From NCBI GenBank assembly GCA_009919445.1, contig RGBY01000071.1:1-10482 (forward strand): a stretch of DNA of 10,482 nt. The letters run 5' to 3'. Shown one piece after another: positions 1 to 7,199 of this stretch. The notes beneath the pieces are model-generated. The model was not told where the DNA came from and made no database searches. It saw only the letters and a list, made by a program, of their open reading frames with translations. Origin of the DNA: Planctomycetia bacterium. GTDB taxonomy: Bacteria; Planctomycetota; Planctomycetia; Pirellulales; UBA1268. The translations under genes were made by a program, and so were the position numbers. How positions within the stretch are numbered: position 1 is the first letter of the stretch; every line of letters starts with the position of its first letter.

Positions 1-868
1 TCATGGTCAAGTTTGTGCGGTGGGTCATGACAGTCAGGGAAAAGTTCATTGCGCTTTCGAGAATTTCGCGGTTGGCTGTGATGTCAGCCAGCAGCCGCTC
101 CAGCGTGTCGATCATCTTGCCGAGGAAGTCAAGTGTGGCCTCGCTGATGAGTGTTGTTTTCCGCGAGACAAGTTCCTCCAGGACCCGCCGGGCCGGTAGC
201 ACCCGCTTGCGGAGAGCAAGCAGCTGACTGGATACATCGGCAAGGCGAGTCAAGGTTGCTTCGTCAGCTGAGCGGCGGAGGGCCAGCCGAATGGCCTCGA
301 CTTCCTCGTCGAGTCGTCCCTGAGCGGAGAGGAACTGATCGATTTGCTTGTCCCAGAACTCATAGATCAGAAAGCTTGGTGTGGCAGCGTGACGCTCGAA
401 GTCGCTGATGTAATCACGACGGACCGCCTGAAGGACACCGCTGTGCCCATGCCGAACGGTCGTTAGCAGACCCTCGCCAATAACAATATCAAGCTGTTCA
501 CTCGATAGCCCGCTTTCCTGTTGCCGGACGCCAATCAGACAGATTCGTATGGCATCATCAGTACGGGTCAGGGTGGAAACTCTCTGGCTTTCTGTCCCCT
601 GCCTTTGATCATCCTCAGAAAGAATCTGATGGACTTGTTCATTTTCAAGAACGCAGGCAGGGATCAGGTCGTGAAGTTCAGCAGGTTGAATTGCGGTGAG
701 GTCGATATCGACCCAGATGAAGCGGCCCGCTGCTCGTTGTTCCGGAATTTCGCCGAGTGCCACAGCACCATGACTGCGATCACGGAAATCAAGAAATTCA
801 GCCCGGACGGCAGGATGAGAAGGCATGGTCGTGAGCGTCGGTTCGGTAGCGGAAATCATCAGAAGCAT
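1..868 (-). CDS. corA: CorA-family divalent cation transporter, partial (C-terminus off left edge)
   Basis: This frame is open on the minus strand from 868 to the left edge (289 codons, no stop). CorA proteins form membrane pentamers that pass Mg2+, Co2+ or, in ZntB relatives, Zn2+. What is visible is the cytoplasmic part. An alpha/beta domain comes first, with FIWVDIDL near residues 50-57 and LLTTVRH near 134-140. Long charged helices follow: LIYEFWDKQIDQFL near 167-180, LLALRKRVLPARRVLEELVSR near 216-236, and a stalk helix ending in MNFSLTVMTHRTNLTM at 274-289. That last stretch is where CorA enters its first membrane helix, so both helices and the GMN selectivity motif lie outside the window. 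The HPL(A)LED-like segment is degenerate (LIPACVLEN). The start is uncertain: ATG codons lie at 868, 859 and 826, none with a clear Shine-Dalgarno. The gene diverges from the K+ channel. The family call is firm, the transported ion is not. Confidence 0.85.
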   Translation of the reverse strand, partial: MLLMISATEPTLTTMPSHPAVRAEFLDFRDRSHGAVALGEIPEQRAAGRFIWVDIDLTAIQPAELHDLIPACVLENEQVHQILSEDDQRQGTESQRVSTLTRTDDAIRICLIGVRQQESGLSSEQLDIVIGEGLLTTVRHGHSGVLQAVRRDYISDFERHAATPSFLIYEFWDKQIDQFLSAQGRLDEEVEAIRLALRRSADEATLTRLADVSSQLLALRKRVLPARRVLEELVSRKTTLISEATLDFLGKMIDTLERLLADITANREILESAMNFSLTVMTHRTNLTM

Positions 869-901
869 GTCTCGGTGGAGCGTTTGTCGTACCCATGGAA
901 T

Positions 902-942
902 ACCATGCCCAACACCATGCCCCAAGTTTAATCTAGTTTAAT
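902..942. repeat. Two pairs of short direct repeats in the corA/K+ channel divergent region
   Basis: ACCATGCCC occurs at 902-910 and again at 914-922, a 12-bp period. Immediately after it AGTTTAAT occurs at 925-932 and 935-942, a 10-bp period, inside the most AT-rich stretch of this intergenic region. The pairs lie about 35-75 bp upstream of the corA start. They could be operator half-sites or the AT-rich part of a promoter. No regulator can be named from the sequence. Confidence 0.4.
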
Positions 943-1023
943 TTAGGGGCTTTGGGGTGCGGGCGATTCTTCGGCGAATGAGAAATTGCTGTCCCGTAGG
1001 ACATCGGTGGCTCACTATGCTCT

Positions 1024-1057
1024 CCGGCCAATCAATGTTCTGCCGCGATTGGGCCGG
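1024..1057. promoter_or_regulatory. GC-rich hairpin upstream of the K+ channel gene
   Basis: CCGGCCAATC (1024-1033) is complementary to GATTGGGCCGG (1047-1057), apart from one bulged G, around a 13-nt loop. There is no T-run after it on either strand, so it does not look like an intrinsic terminator. It lies about 50 bp before the preferred ATG at 1109 and would be in the 5' leader if transcription starts upstream. It may be a leader structure or an operator; its role is unknown. Confidence 0.4.
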
Positions 1058-1108
1058 TCTGATTGTTCGTCGCACATCGGTACAGGCTCGTTCCCGTTCG
1101 TAAAAAGA

Positions 1109-1993
1109 ATGCCTTTTGCACCTCAGGTCAATCGTTCTGGGCTCCCGTTTTTGGGTAGCATCCACCAGCAGGAAGAAGCTGGTTCAGCCCATCAAAAGAG
1201 GTCAAGCATCTCTCATGAGGAGCATTGGGCGGGGTATAACGCCGTCATCTTGTTGATGAGCCTCATTGCCATCGGCATGCTTGCGGTAGGGGTTATTGTT
1301 GAGTTGACTCCATCAGCCCGCTCGCTCCTTGCGTATGCAGACCTAACCGTTTGTGTCGTCTTTCTCATTGACTTCGTGGTCAGCCTCGTGCGGGCTGAGA
1401 ACCGCTGGCGGTATCTGGCGACCTGGGGATGGATAGACCTACTCTCGTCGATACCGGCTCTTGACATCGTGCGCTGGGGACGGGCAGCCCGGGTGGTTCG
1501 TATCTTGCGGGTCATTCGTGGCGTTAAAGCAACTCGGTTTTTGGCCTCGCTTGTTTTTCAAAACCGTGCCCGGAATGCCTTGCTGGGGGGTAGTTTTGTC
1601 GCTGTAACCGTGATCTTTTTCAGCAGTTTTGCCATTCTGCATTTCGAAGGCGGGGCCGGTGGCAATATCACCTCAGCTGAAGATGCCGTCTGGTGGGCAA
1701 TCTGTACGGTGACCACAGTGGGCTATGGTGATCTCTACCCGATCAGCTGGGAGGGGCGGGTGGTTGCCTTCATGCTGATGGTGACAGGAGCCAGTTCATT
1801 TGGGGCCCTTTCGGGGCTCATCGCCGGCAGTTTCGTGCAGAATGAGGACGATCATCAGGATGAACTACGGGACCTGACGGCAGAAGTGGCTAGCCTCCGA
1901 CAGTTGCTGGAGATGCGGGGGCTGACCGGCCCCAATCAAAATACCACTGAGGCAGGCGAGACAGCGGCTATGGATCGGCGGCGCGCTGCCTGA
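1109..1993 (+). CDS. Voltage-gated-type (6-TM) potassium channel
   Basis: This 294-residue protein is an ion channel of the tetrameric K+ channel superfamily, in the inner membrane. The decisive motif is the selectivity filter TTVGYGD at residues 202-208, preceded by the pore helix DAVWWAICTV. Approximate segments are S1 44-66, S2 74-94, S3 101-120, S4 121-143 (RWGRAARVVRILRVIRGVK, with regularly spaced arginines as in a voltage sensor), S5 158-178 and S6 217-242. A short cytoplasmic tail has a probable coiled coil at 250-270 (DELRDLTAEVASLRQLLEM). No RCK/TrkA-N or cyclic-nucleotide domain follows, so it resembles the KvAP type rather than Kch. ATG 1109 is preferred. The frame also stays open upstream to a TTG at 986, but that extension reads as non-conserved low-quality sequence and contains the hairpin. 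The 3' end overlaps the convergent ClC gene by 26 bp. Confidence 0.9.
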   Translation: MPFAPQVNRSGLPFLGSIHQQEEAGSAHQKRSSISHEEHWAGYNAVILLMSLIAIGMLAVGVIVELTPSARSLLAYADLTVCVVFLIDFVVSLVRAENRWRYLATWGWIDLLSSIPALDIVRWGRAARVVRILRVIRGVKATRFLASLVFQNRARNALLGGSFVAVTVIFFSSFAILHFEGGAGGNITSAEDAVWWAICTVTTVGYGDLYPISWEGRVVAFMLMVTGASSFGALSGLIAGSFVQNEDDHQDELRDLTAEVASLRQLLEMRGLTGPNQNTTEAGETAAMDRRRAA

Positions 1994-3338
1994 CGGCAGG
2001 TCGGGCAGCGGCCAGACGAGCGTCATGGCTGCCGTGCTGGGACGCGTGAAGACGTCCCAGTGCCGTGTAGAGATCTGGCTGACGGGCCAGGCCCAGCAGC
2101 GAGTGGGCAGCCAGATAGGCAATCGAGATTTCAAGCAGACAGGCGTACGCGCCGGTGATCTCCACGGCCATGATCGTCGCCGTCAATGGGGTGCGAAACA
2201 GCGCACCGATACTGGCAGCCATTCCGGCGACAAGACAGACTGCGTGGAAGTCAGCATCAACGCTTCCGAATAGCCAGGCATAAGACTGCGAAAAGATCTG
2301 GCCAGCCAAGACTCCGAACAACAAGGCAGGTACGATCAGCCCGCCCGGGGCACCGGTGGAATAACTGATCGCTGTCAGTGGAATTCGTGCCGCCAGTGCT
2401 AGCACCGCCAGCGTCAGTGGCATGGTGTTCTCAATGGAAGCCTCAAAGAGCGTATGCCCGATTCCCAAGAGTGCTGGCTGCCACAACAGCACCAAGCCAA
2501 GCAGGCAGCCCCAGAGAGCTGTTGCGGCGACGGCTCCTCCCGGACGGGCACCAACCTGCTGAAATCGCTTGGCGGCAAAGAGGAGGAACATCTGAAAAAC
2601 CAGGGCAATGACCCCAGCCCAGAGTCCAACCAATGCAAAAGTGGGCAATTCTTGCCAGTCACGAAACCCATCGAGAACAATTGGCAGCTCAAAGATCGGC
2701 CCATGAAAGAGTCGGCAGACCCAGTCAGCAATGGCGCAGGCCAGAATCGTCTCGAAACAATTGTGGGCGTGAAACGGCTGCTTGAGCAGTTCAAAGGAAA
2801 AGACAACACCCGATAATGGGGCATTGAAGGCAGCTGCCAAACCGGCTGCTGCGCCGAGTTCGACGGCCCGCCGTCGATAGTAGACAAGCCTGGGACCATA
2901 GTGCCTCAGGGCAATGGCCGACATCGCTCCGATTTGCACACTCGGCCCCTCTCGGCCCAGTGGCATGCCAGATGAAAGCCCGCAGAAGCCCCCCAAAAAC
3001 TTGACCCAGAGGATTCGCAGGGCCCGTCGCCCGCCAACGGTGCGGTGGGCTTCGAGCACGGCGGCAATGCCACTGCCCTCGGCTTCTGGAGCATAGCGGT
3101 GGACCAGGAAGATCGCGGCTGCCGCCAACAGGCCGCAGGTCACAACAACCCCACACTGGGCGAGAAGTCCATGGCCAGTTGCCAGCACCGCCAACTCGGC
3201 ACGTGTCTCTTCGGCCAGATTCATCACCGCATGGAAGGCAACCGCGATCAGCCCCGCGACGGCTCCGATGACAATGGTGCCAAATTGCTCTTGGAGCGGG
3301 GGGACGTCGTTGGTTGAGGGACGGTGATGCTGGGCCAT
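1968..3338 (-). CDS. ClC-family chloride channel/transporter
   Basis: This 456-residue multi-helix membrane protein carries the ClC signatures in order. GSGI at 88-91 holds the Ser that coordinates Cl-. GREGP at 128-132 holds the gating glutamate, E130. GAAAGLAAAFNAPLSG spans 162-177, GAPGGLIVP 329-337, and a Tyr in DLYTAL, Y424, matches the second central-site ligand. There is no C-terminal CBS pair. The position equal to the internal proton glutamate of E. coli ClcA (E203) is Leu184, by gapless alignment from the GAAAGLAAAFNAPL block. This leaves open whether it is a channel or a Cl-/H+ exchanger. ATG 3338 is chosen; a TTG at 3365 would add nine residues but lies in the T-rich tract after a hairpin. 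No Shine-Dalgarno is seen. The gene is convergent with the K+ channel and divergent from the CAX antiporter. Confidence 0.92.
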   Translation of the reverse strand: MAQHHRPSTNDVPPLQEQFGTIVIGAVAGLIAVAFHAVMNLAEETRAELAVLATGHGLLAQCGVVVTCGLLAAAAIFLVHRYAPEAEGSGIAAVLEAHRTVGGRRALRILWVKFLGGFCGLSSGMPLGREGPSVQIGAMSAIALRHYGPRLVYYRRRAVELGAAAGLAAAFNAPLSGVVFSFELLKQPFHAHNCFETILACAIADWVCRLFHGPIFELPIVLDGFRDWQELPTFALVGLWAGVIALVFQMFLLFAAKRFQQVGARPGGAVAATALWGCLLGLVLLWQPALLGIGHTLFEASIENTMPLTLAVLALAARIPLTAISYSTGAPGGLIVPALLFGVLAGQIFSQSYAWLFGSVDADFHAVCLVAGMAASIGALFRTPLTATIMAVEITGAYACLLEISIAYLAAHSLLGLARQPDLYTALGRLHASQHGSHDARLAAARPAVRQRAADP

Positions 3339-3359
3339 GGAAGTCAGGGAGCGAGGAGT

Positions 3360-3401
3360 CGACAAGAAGAAAAAGAGAGGCTGATTTCATTGTCAGCCTC
3401 T
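3360..3401 (-). terminator. Terminator-like hairpin with T-tract before the ClC gene
   Basis: AGAGGCTGA (3376-3384) and TCAGCCTCT (3393-3401) form a perfect 9-bp inverted repeat with an 8-nt loop. Read on the minus strand, the stem is followed at once by CTTTTTCTTCTTG, the layout of an intrinsic terminator. It lies 38 bp upstream of the ClC ATG on the same strand. It could stop minus-strand transcription arriving from the trehalose operon antisense to the CAX gene, act as an attenuator for ClC, or be a protein-binding palindrome for the divergent pair. The T-tract is interrupted by C residues, so its strength is uncertain. Confidence 0.5.
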
Positions 3402-3476
3402 GCTGAGTGTATCGCGGGAGGAGAAAACTGGGGACGTCAACCGCACTGGCAAGGGCTGGTGCGGTATGCTGCCGGC

Positions 3477-4598
3477 ATGAAGACTCGCTGGCTCATGCCA
3501 ATCGTTTTCGTGGCGATTGGCCTGCAATTTTTTGGTGGCCAACCGCTGGCTGTATTCGTCGCGTCATTAGTGGCCATTGTGCCGCTTGTCGAGCTGATGG
3601 GAACGGCAACCGAGCGGTTGGCGAGACGCCTTGGAGCAGTCGTTGGTGGCCTGCTGAATTCAACTCTGAGTAACGCTCCGGAATTGATCATCGGCATGGC
3701 CGCCTTGCACAACGGCCTCGGTCGAGTGGTCAAGGCTTCTCTGACTGGCTCGATCATGGTGAACCTGCTGGTCGGGCTGGGCTGCGCCCTGGTGGTCGGG
3801 GGACTGAAATTCGGTCCGCGTCCCTTCGACCGGAAGCGACTGCGTGCCGCAGGGCTGATGCTCATGATGTGCGGTCTCTGCTTCATCGTGCCGGCGGTTT
3901 TTCGGATTGGCACGCCAGAGGGCACCCGGGATCTGTCATTTGAACTGAGTTGTATCTTGTTGGTGCTCTATGTGGGGAATGTCCTTGTCAGTCTCTTTGG
4001 TCATGAGGGTGAAAGCCTGACTCCGGCCGGGGAAATGGGTTCAGGGCGAACGCAGACAGTCCTTATGAGCCTTGCCACTCTCTTTGGCAGTGGTGTGCTC
4101 TTGGCGATTGTCAGTGATGCCCTGTCAGAATCGTTGGGTCCAACAGCGAAAGCACTTGGGCTGTCAGATACTTTTAGTGGCATTGTGCTGCTCGGCGGTG
4201 TTGGTGGCATTGGAGAGGTGCTCACCGCCATACGGTTTGCCCGCCAAGGACGCCAAGAGTTGGTGATGGCGGCAACGGTTGGGTCAACGATTCAGATGGT
4301 GTTATTGGTTGCGCCTCTGCTCGTGTTCACAGGCCTGCTCCTCGGTGAGCCGATGAACCTCGCGTTTTCAACCTTTGAGGTGGTTGCCATCTTGTTGGCC
4401 ATTCTCGTCGCCCGGGAGGTGATGAACGCCGGAAGTGCAAACTGGATGGAGGGCCTTGTTCTGCTGGCAACCTATCTGATGCTCGCCATTGGTTTTTTTC
4501 ATCTTCCCGACGAGCTGGTGGCCCGTGATCAGATTGCCGCCGAAGGTGGGCAGCTGCTGCCGCTGCTTGAGGAGGGGTTGCAGCAGCAGGCGGATTAG
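3477..4598 (+). CDS. CAX-type Ca2+/H+ (cation/proton) antiporter
   Basis: This 373-residue inner-membrane protein belongs to the Ca2+/cation antiporter superfamily, which exports Ca2+ (or Na+/K+ in some members) in exchange for protons. It has the two inverted alpha repeats. The first (c-1) is LLNSTLSNAPELIIGMAALHNG, about 59-80, followed by KASLTGSIMVNLLVGLG at 86-102. The second (c-2) is GGVGGIGEVLTAIRFARQG, 240-258, followed by AATVGSTIQM at 265-274. Essential acidic residues would be E69 and E247. The c-2 core reads GGIGEV where CAX proteins usually have GNAAEH, and the c-1 core reads SNAPE instead of GNxxE, so ion preference may differ. An acidic linker near 176-188 separates the halves. 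ATG 3477 is chosen because a membrane helix begins directly after it; the open frame upstream is hydrophilic and has no good start. The stop codon interlocks with that of the fusion gene on the other strand. Confidence 0.85.
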   Translation: MKTRWLMPIVFVAIGLQFFGGQPLAVFVASLVAIVPLVELMGTATERLARRLGAVVGGLLNSTLSNAPELIIGMAALHNGLGRVVKASLTGSIMVNLLVGLGCALVVGGLKFGPRPFDRKRLRAAGLMLMMCGLCFIVPAVFRIGTPEGTRDLSFELSCILLVLYVGNVLVSLFGHEGESLTPAGEMGSGRTQTVLMSLATLFGSGVLLAIVSDALSESLGPTAKALGLSDTFSGIVLLGGVGGIGEVLTAIRFARQGRQELVMAATVGSTIQMVLLVAPLLVFTGLLLGEPMNLAFSTFEVVAILLAILVAREVMNAGSANWMEGLVLLATYLMLAIGFFHLPDELVARDQIAAEGGQLLPLLEEGLQQQAD

Positions 4599-7129
4599 CC
4601 TGAAGAGAGCGTCAACGCATTTTCGATCAGGCCGATATGCGAGTACGCCTGTGGATGATTGCCCAGTGTCCGTCTGAGGAGCGGGTCGTATTGTTCTGGC
4701 AGCAGGCCCTCGGGGCCGGCCAATTCAATCATCGACTCAAACAGTTCCTCGGCATCATCTCGTCGACCAGCCTTGTGGAGCGCGTCGACCAGCCAGCTGG
4801 CACAGATGAAAAAGCCACCTTCGCGGCCTGGCAGGCCATCATCGGCGAGGTAACGAAATACCGTTGGGCCCATCCGCAACCGTTTTTCGATGGCATCAAC
4901 CGTGGCAAGAAATCGGGGGTCGGTGCAGTCGATCAGGCCGCTGAGGCCGATCATCAAAGTGGCAGCATCAAGGTCATCATCGCCATAAGCGGCAGTGTAT
5001 GCGGCTGTCGGTTCATGCCAGGCTTTTTCCAGGATGTCATCAGCGATCGTCTGACGGAGTTTTTCCCAGGCAGGCCGTTCCCGGTCGAGAAACCGTTCCG
5101 AAATTTTGATACCCCGATCAACAGCCATCCAGCCCATCACCTTCGAATGAACGTGATGACGACGGGGCTTGCGAATCTCCCAGATCCCGTGGTCAGGTTC
5201 ATGCCAGCGAGCTTCGACGGCACCAACCATGGCCTCGACAAGACGCCAGTGTTCACTCGATACGGGCGCTTCGGCAAGGAGAAGTTGCCAGACGAGTTCC
5301 GCAATAGGGCCAAAGACGTCGAGCTGAACCTGCCCTCGGGCGGCATTGCCCACTCGTACCGGCCGTGAACCGGCGTACCCGGCCAGTTCGGCGATTTCAG
5401 CTTCGGCGCCGACTTCGTGACCGGTCACGGTGTACAGCGGCATCAGCCGCTCGGGAGCCGCGGCCCGATCGATAACCAGTAGCATCCAGTCGAGGAAGGC
5501 CATGGCTTCAGCGAATGAGCCCAGTTTGACCAGTGAGGTTGCCGACATGGCGGCATCTCGCAGCCAGCAGTAGCGGTAGTCCCAGTTGCGGATACCACCG
5601 AGATGTTCTGGCAGGCTTGTTGTGGCGGCAGCAGCGATACCACCGGTCGGCCCATAGCACAGCCCCTTCAGCACCAGGGCACTTCGCCTGACAAGGGGGG
5701 CTTCACGCTTGGGCAGAATGAGCCGATCAGCCCATGTTTCCCAGTAGGCTCTGGTGCGTCGGTACCGTTCCTGTGGCGAGATGGTCTGCTGTTCGCGAAG
5801 TGAGCCCGTGCCGTAGCGGAGCTCCATTCTCAGCGGTTCACCCCGTAAGGTGACGGTGCCCACGGCAAACTGATGAGGCCCCTCTTCGTGTATTTCCCAG
5901 CTGACCCCTGGAGCCCGTAACACGATCGGGTCAATGGTGTCATCAATCTCCAGGCCGTCCTCACGAACGATCAGCTGGGTTGGCTGCCGACCAAAGTCGA
6001 GCCGCGGGGCAAAGGTAATGCGGACTTCGCCTCGTCCTTCAATCTGTCTGATCAGATCGGTGCGGCCAGCCCGTTGAGTCGGCTTGCCGGCTGTACAATC
6101 GAGGAAATCGGTAACAGACAGTTTTGACCAGCTTGTTTTGAGAACCAGTGAGTTCCCGTCGTACTGTTGCTGCGGTGGTTCGTCAGCTTGAGCAGGCTCA
6201 ATCGTGAAATGCCCGGCCGCAGGGCCACCCAGCAGTTCTGCGAACAGGGCCGGCCCGTCGACTCGCGGGGCACACATCCAGCAGACTTTTGCACCAGGGG
6301 CAACCAGGGCCATGACCCGGCCATCAGAGAGCAGGGCATGCCGCTCAATCGGCACCGCGTCAGCTCCTGCCAGAAATGCCTCGCGGGCACTGGCCAGCCG
6401 GGCCAGCCGTCGAGCAACCTCGGTGGGGTCGCTAATTCGGAAGGTCGCCGCACTTGCGCCACTGCCGACTTTGACAGAGACATCAGGCCCGTGCAGTCGC
6501 ACAAAGGCGTCTTCGTCGGTGACATCATCCCCAAAGTAGACCACCGCAGTTGCCCCGACGCGGTGGCGGAGGGCATCAATGCAGTCTCCCTTCGAGGTAT
6601 GGACGACAGCCAGTTCAAGCACCTTTTTGCCTGATTTGACCTGCACATCGTTCCAGGTGGCTGCTCCACCAAGTAGTTCTTCAACCGCCGCGTTGGCGCG
6701 GCCTTCATCAACATTGCGGTAGTGGAAAGCAATCGAGGCTGGCTTGGGTTCAATATGAAAGCGATCATCCTGGGCCGCAATGCGGTGCATTTCATCAAGC
6801 ACTTTTTGCCGTGTGGCGATCTGTTGTTCGGTGAGGGTGCGAACAAAATCCTGGTCAAACTCACTGCCGTGTGAACCGACGAGCATGATCTGCCCGTCGA
6901 GAGCACTCAGGTTTGCCAGATCAGAAAGAGACCGGCCAGAGATGACCGAACAGTACGTGCTCGACAGTGTCGCCAGGGCTCGCAGCGCAATAATTGACTC
7001 ACGGATGGGCCGGGCATCCTCAGGGTTGTCAACGATAGGCGAGAGCGTGCCGTCATAGTCTGTCGCGACCAGTAGAATCGGGACACGGGCAATTGCCTCA
7101 AGGGCCTCGTCAAGTTCGTCTTCAGCCAT
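4595..7129 (-). CDS. Bifunctional trehalose-6-phosphate phosphatase / GH15 trehalase-like hydrolase
   Basis: This is an 844-residue cytoplasmic fusion. Residues about 10-250 are an OtsB-type HAD phosphatase, which converts trehalose-6-phosphate to trehalose. They show DYDGT at 24-28 (nucleophile and acid/base Asp), SGR at 64-66, GSHG at 85-88, KKVLEL at 168-173, SKGD at 179-182 and FGDDVTDED at 199-207. Residues about 260-445 are the beta-sandwich domain that precedes GH15 catalytic domains (LLSDGRVMALV, then WMCAPRVDGPALFAELLGG). Residues about 450-840 are the GH15 (alpha/alpha)6 barrel: IRNWDYRYCWLRDA at 513-526, GIWEIR at 648-653 (likely general acid E651), HSKVMGWMAVDRG at 661-673, and LLPEQYDP at 809-816 (likely base E812). 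Bacterial GH15 includes trehalases and glucoamylases, so trehalose is the probable but unproven substrate. ATG 7129 is preferred over TTG 7186; neither has a Shine-Dalgarno. The gene lies 70 bp after otsA. Confidence 0.9.
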   Translation of the reverse strand: MAEDELDEALEAIARVPILLVATDYDGTLSPIVDNPEDARPIRESIIALRALATLSSTYCSVISGRSLSDLANLSALDGQIMLVGSHGSEFDQDFVRTLTEQQIATRQKVLDEMHRIAAQDDRFHIEPKPASIAFHYRNVDEGRANAAVEELLGGAATWNDVQVKSGKKVLELAVVHTSKGDCIDALRHRVGATAVVYFGDDVTDEDAFVRLHGPDVSVKVGSGASAATFRISDPTEVARRLARLASAREAFLAGADAVPIERHALLSDGRVMALVAPGAKVCWMCAPRVDGPALFAELLGGPAAGHFTIEPAQADEPPQQQYDGNSLVLKTSWSKLSVTDFLDCTAGKPTQRAGRTDLIRQIEGRGEVRITFAPRLDFGRQPTQLIVREDGLEIDDTIDPIVLRAPGVSWEIHEEGPHQFAVGTVTLRGEPLRMELRYGTGSLREQQTISPQERYRRTRAYWETWADRLILPKREAPLVRRSALVLKGLCYGPTGGIAAAATTSLPEHLGGIRNWDYRYCWLRDAAMSATSLVKLGSFAEAMAFLDWMLLVIDRAAAPERLMPLYTVTGHEVGAEAEIAELAGYAGSRPVRVGNAARGQVQLDVFGPIAELVWQLLLAEAPVSSEHWRLVEAMVGAVEARWHEPDHGIWEIRKPRRHHVHSKVMGWMAVDRGIKISERFLDRERPAWEKLRQTIADDILEKAWHEPTAAYTAAYGDDDLDAATLMIGLSGLIDCTDPRFLATVDAIEKRLRMGPTVFRYLADDGLPGREGGFFICASWLVDALHKAGRRDDAEELFESMIELAGPEGLLPEQYDPLLRRTLGNHPQAYSHIGLIENALTLSSG

Positions 7130-7199
7130 CAGTAGTGGGGCAGCAGATTCGGATCCGGTCAAAGCGTTCTCCAGAGGCAAAAGCAAGAGGGGCGGTTCA

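Noticed and set aside
521..931. Plus-strand open frame of 136 codons
   Set aside because: It is antisense to the CorA frame, has no family-like motif, and disappears once the CorA reading is accepted.
986..1108. N-terminal extension of the K+ channel from a TTG codon
   Set aside because: The extra 41 residues look non-conserved, include the hairpin sequence, and there is an ATG at 1109 nearer the first membrane helix.
2414..3390. Minus-strand open frames of 161 and 199 codons
   Set aside because: They are out-of-frame shadows of the ClC gene, rich in Pro, Arg and Ser without any domain, while the ClC frame has all family motifs.
4637..5368. Plus-strand open frame of 243 codons
   Set aside because: It is antisense to the GH15 domain, and its composition follows the codon pattern of the real gene.
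6052..6906. Minus-strand open frame of 284 codons
   Set aside because: It is a frame-shifted shadow inside the phosphatase-GH15 gene with no recognisable motif.
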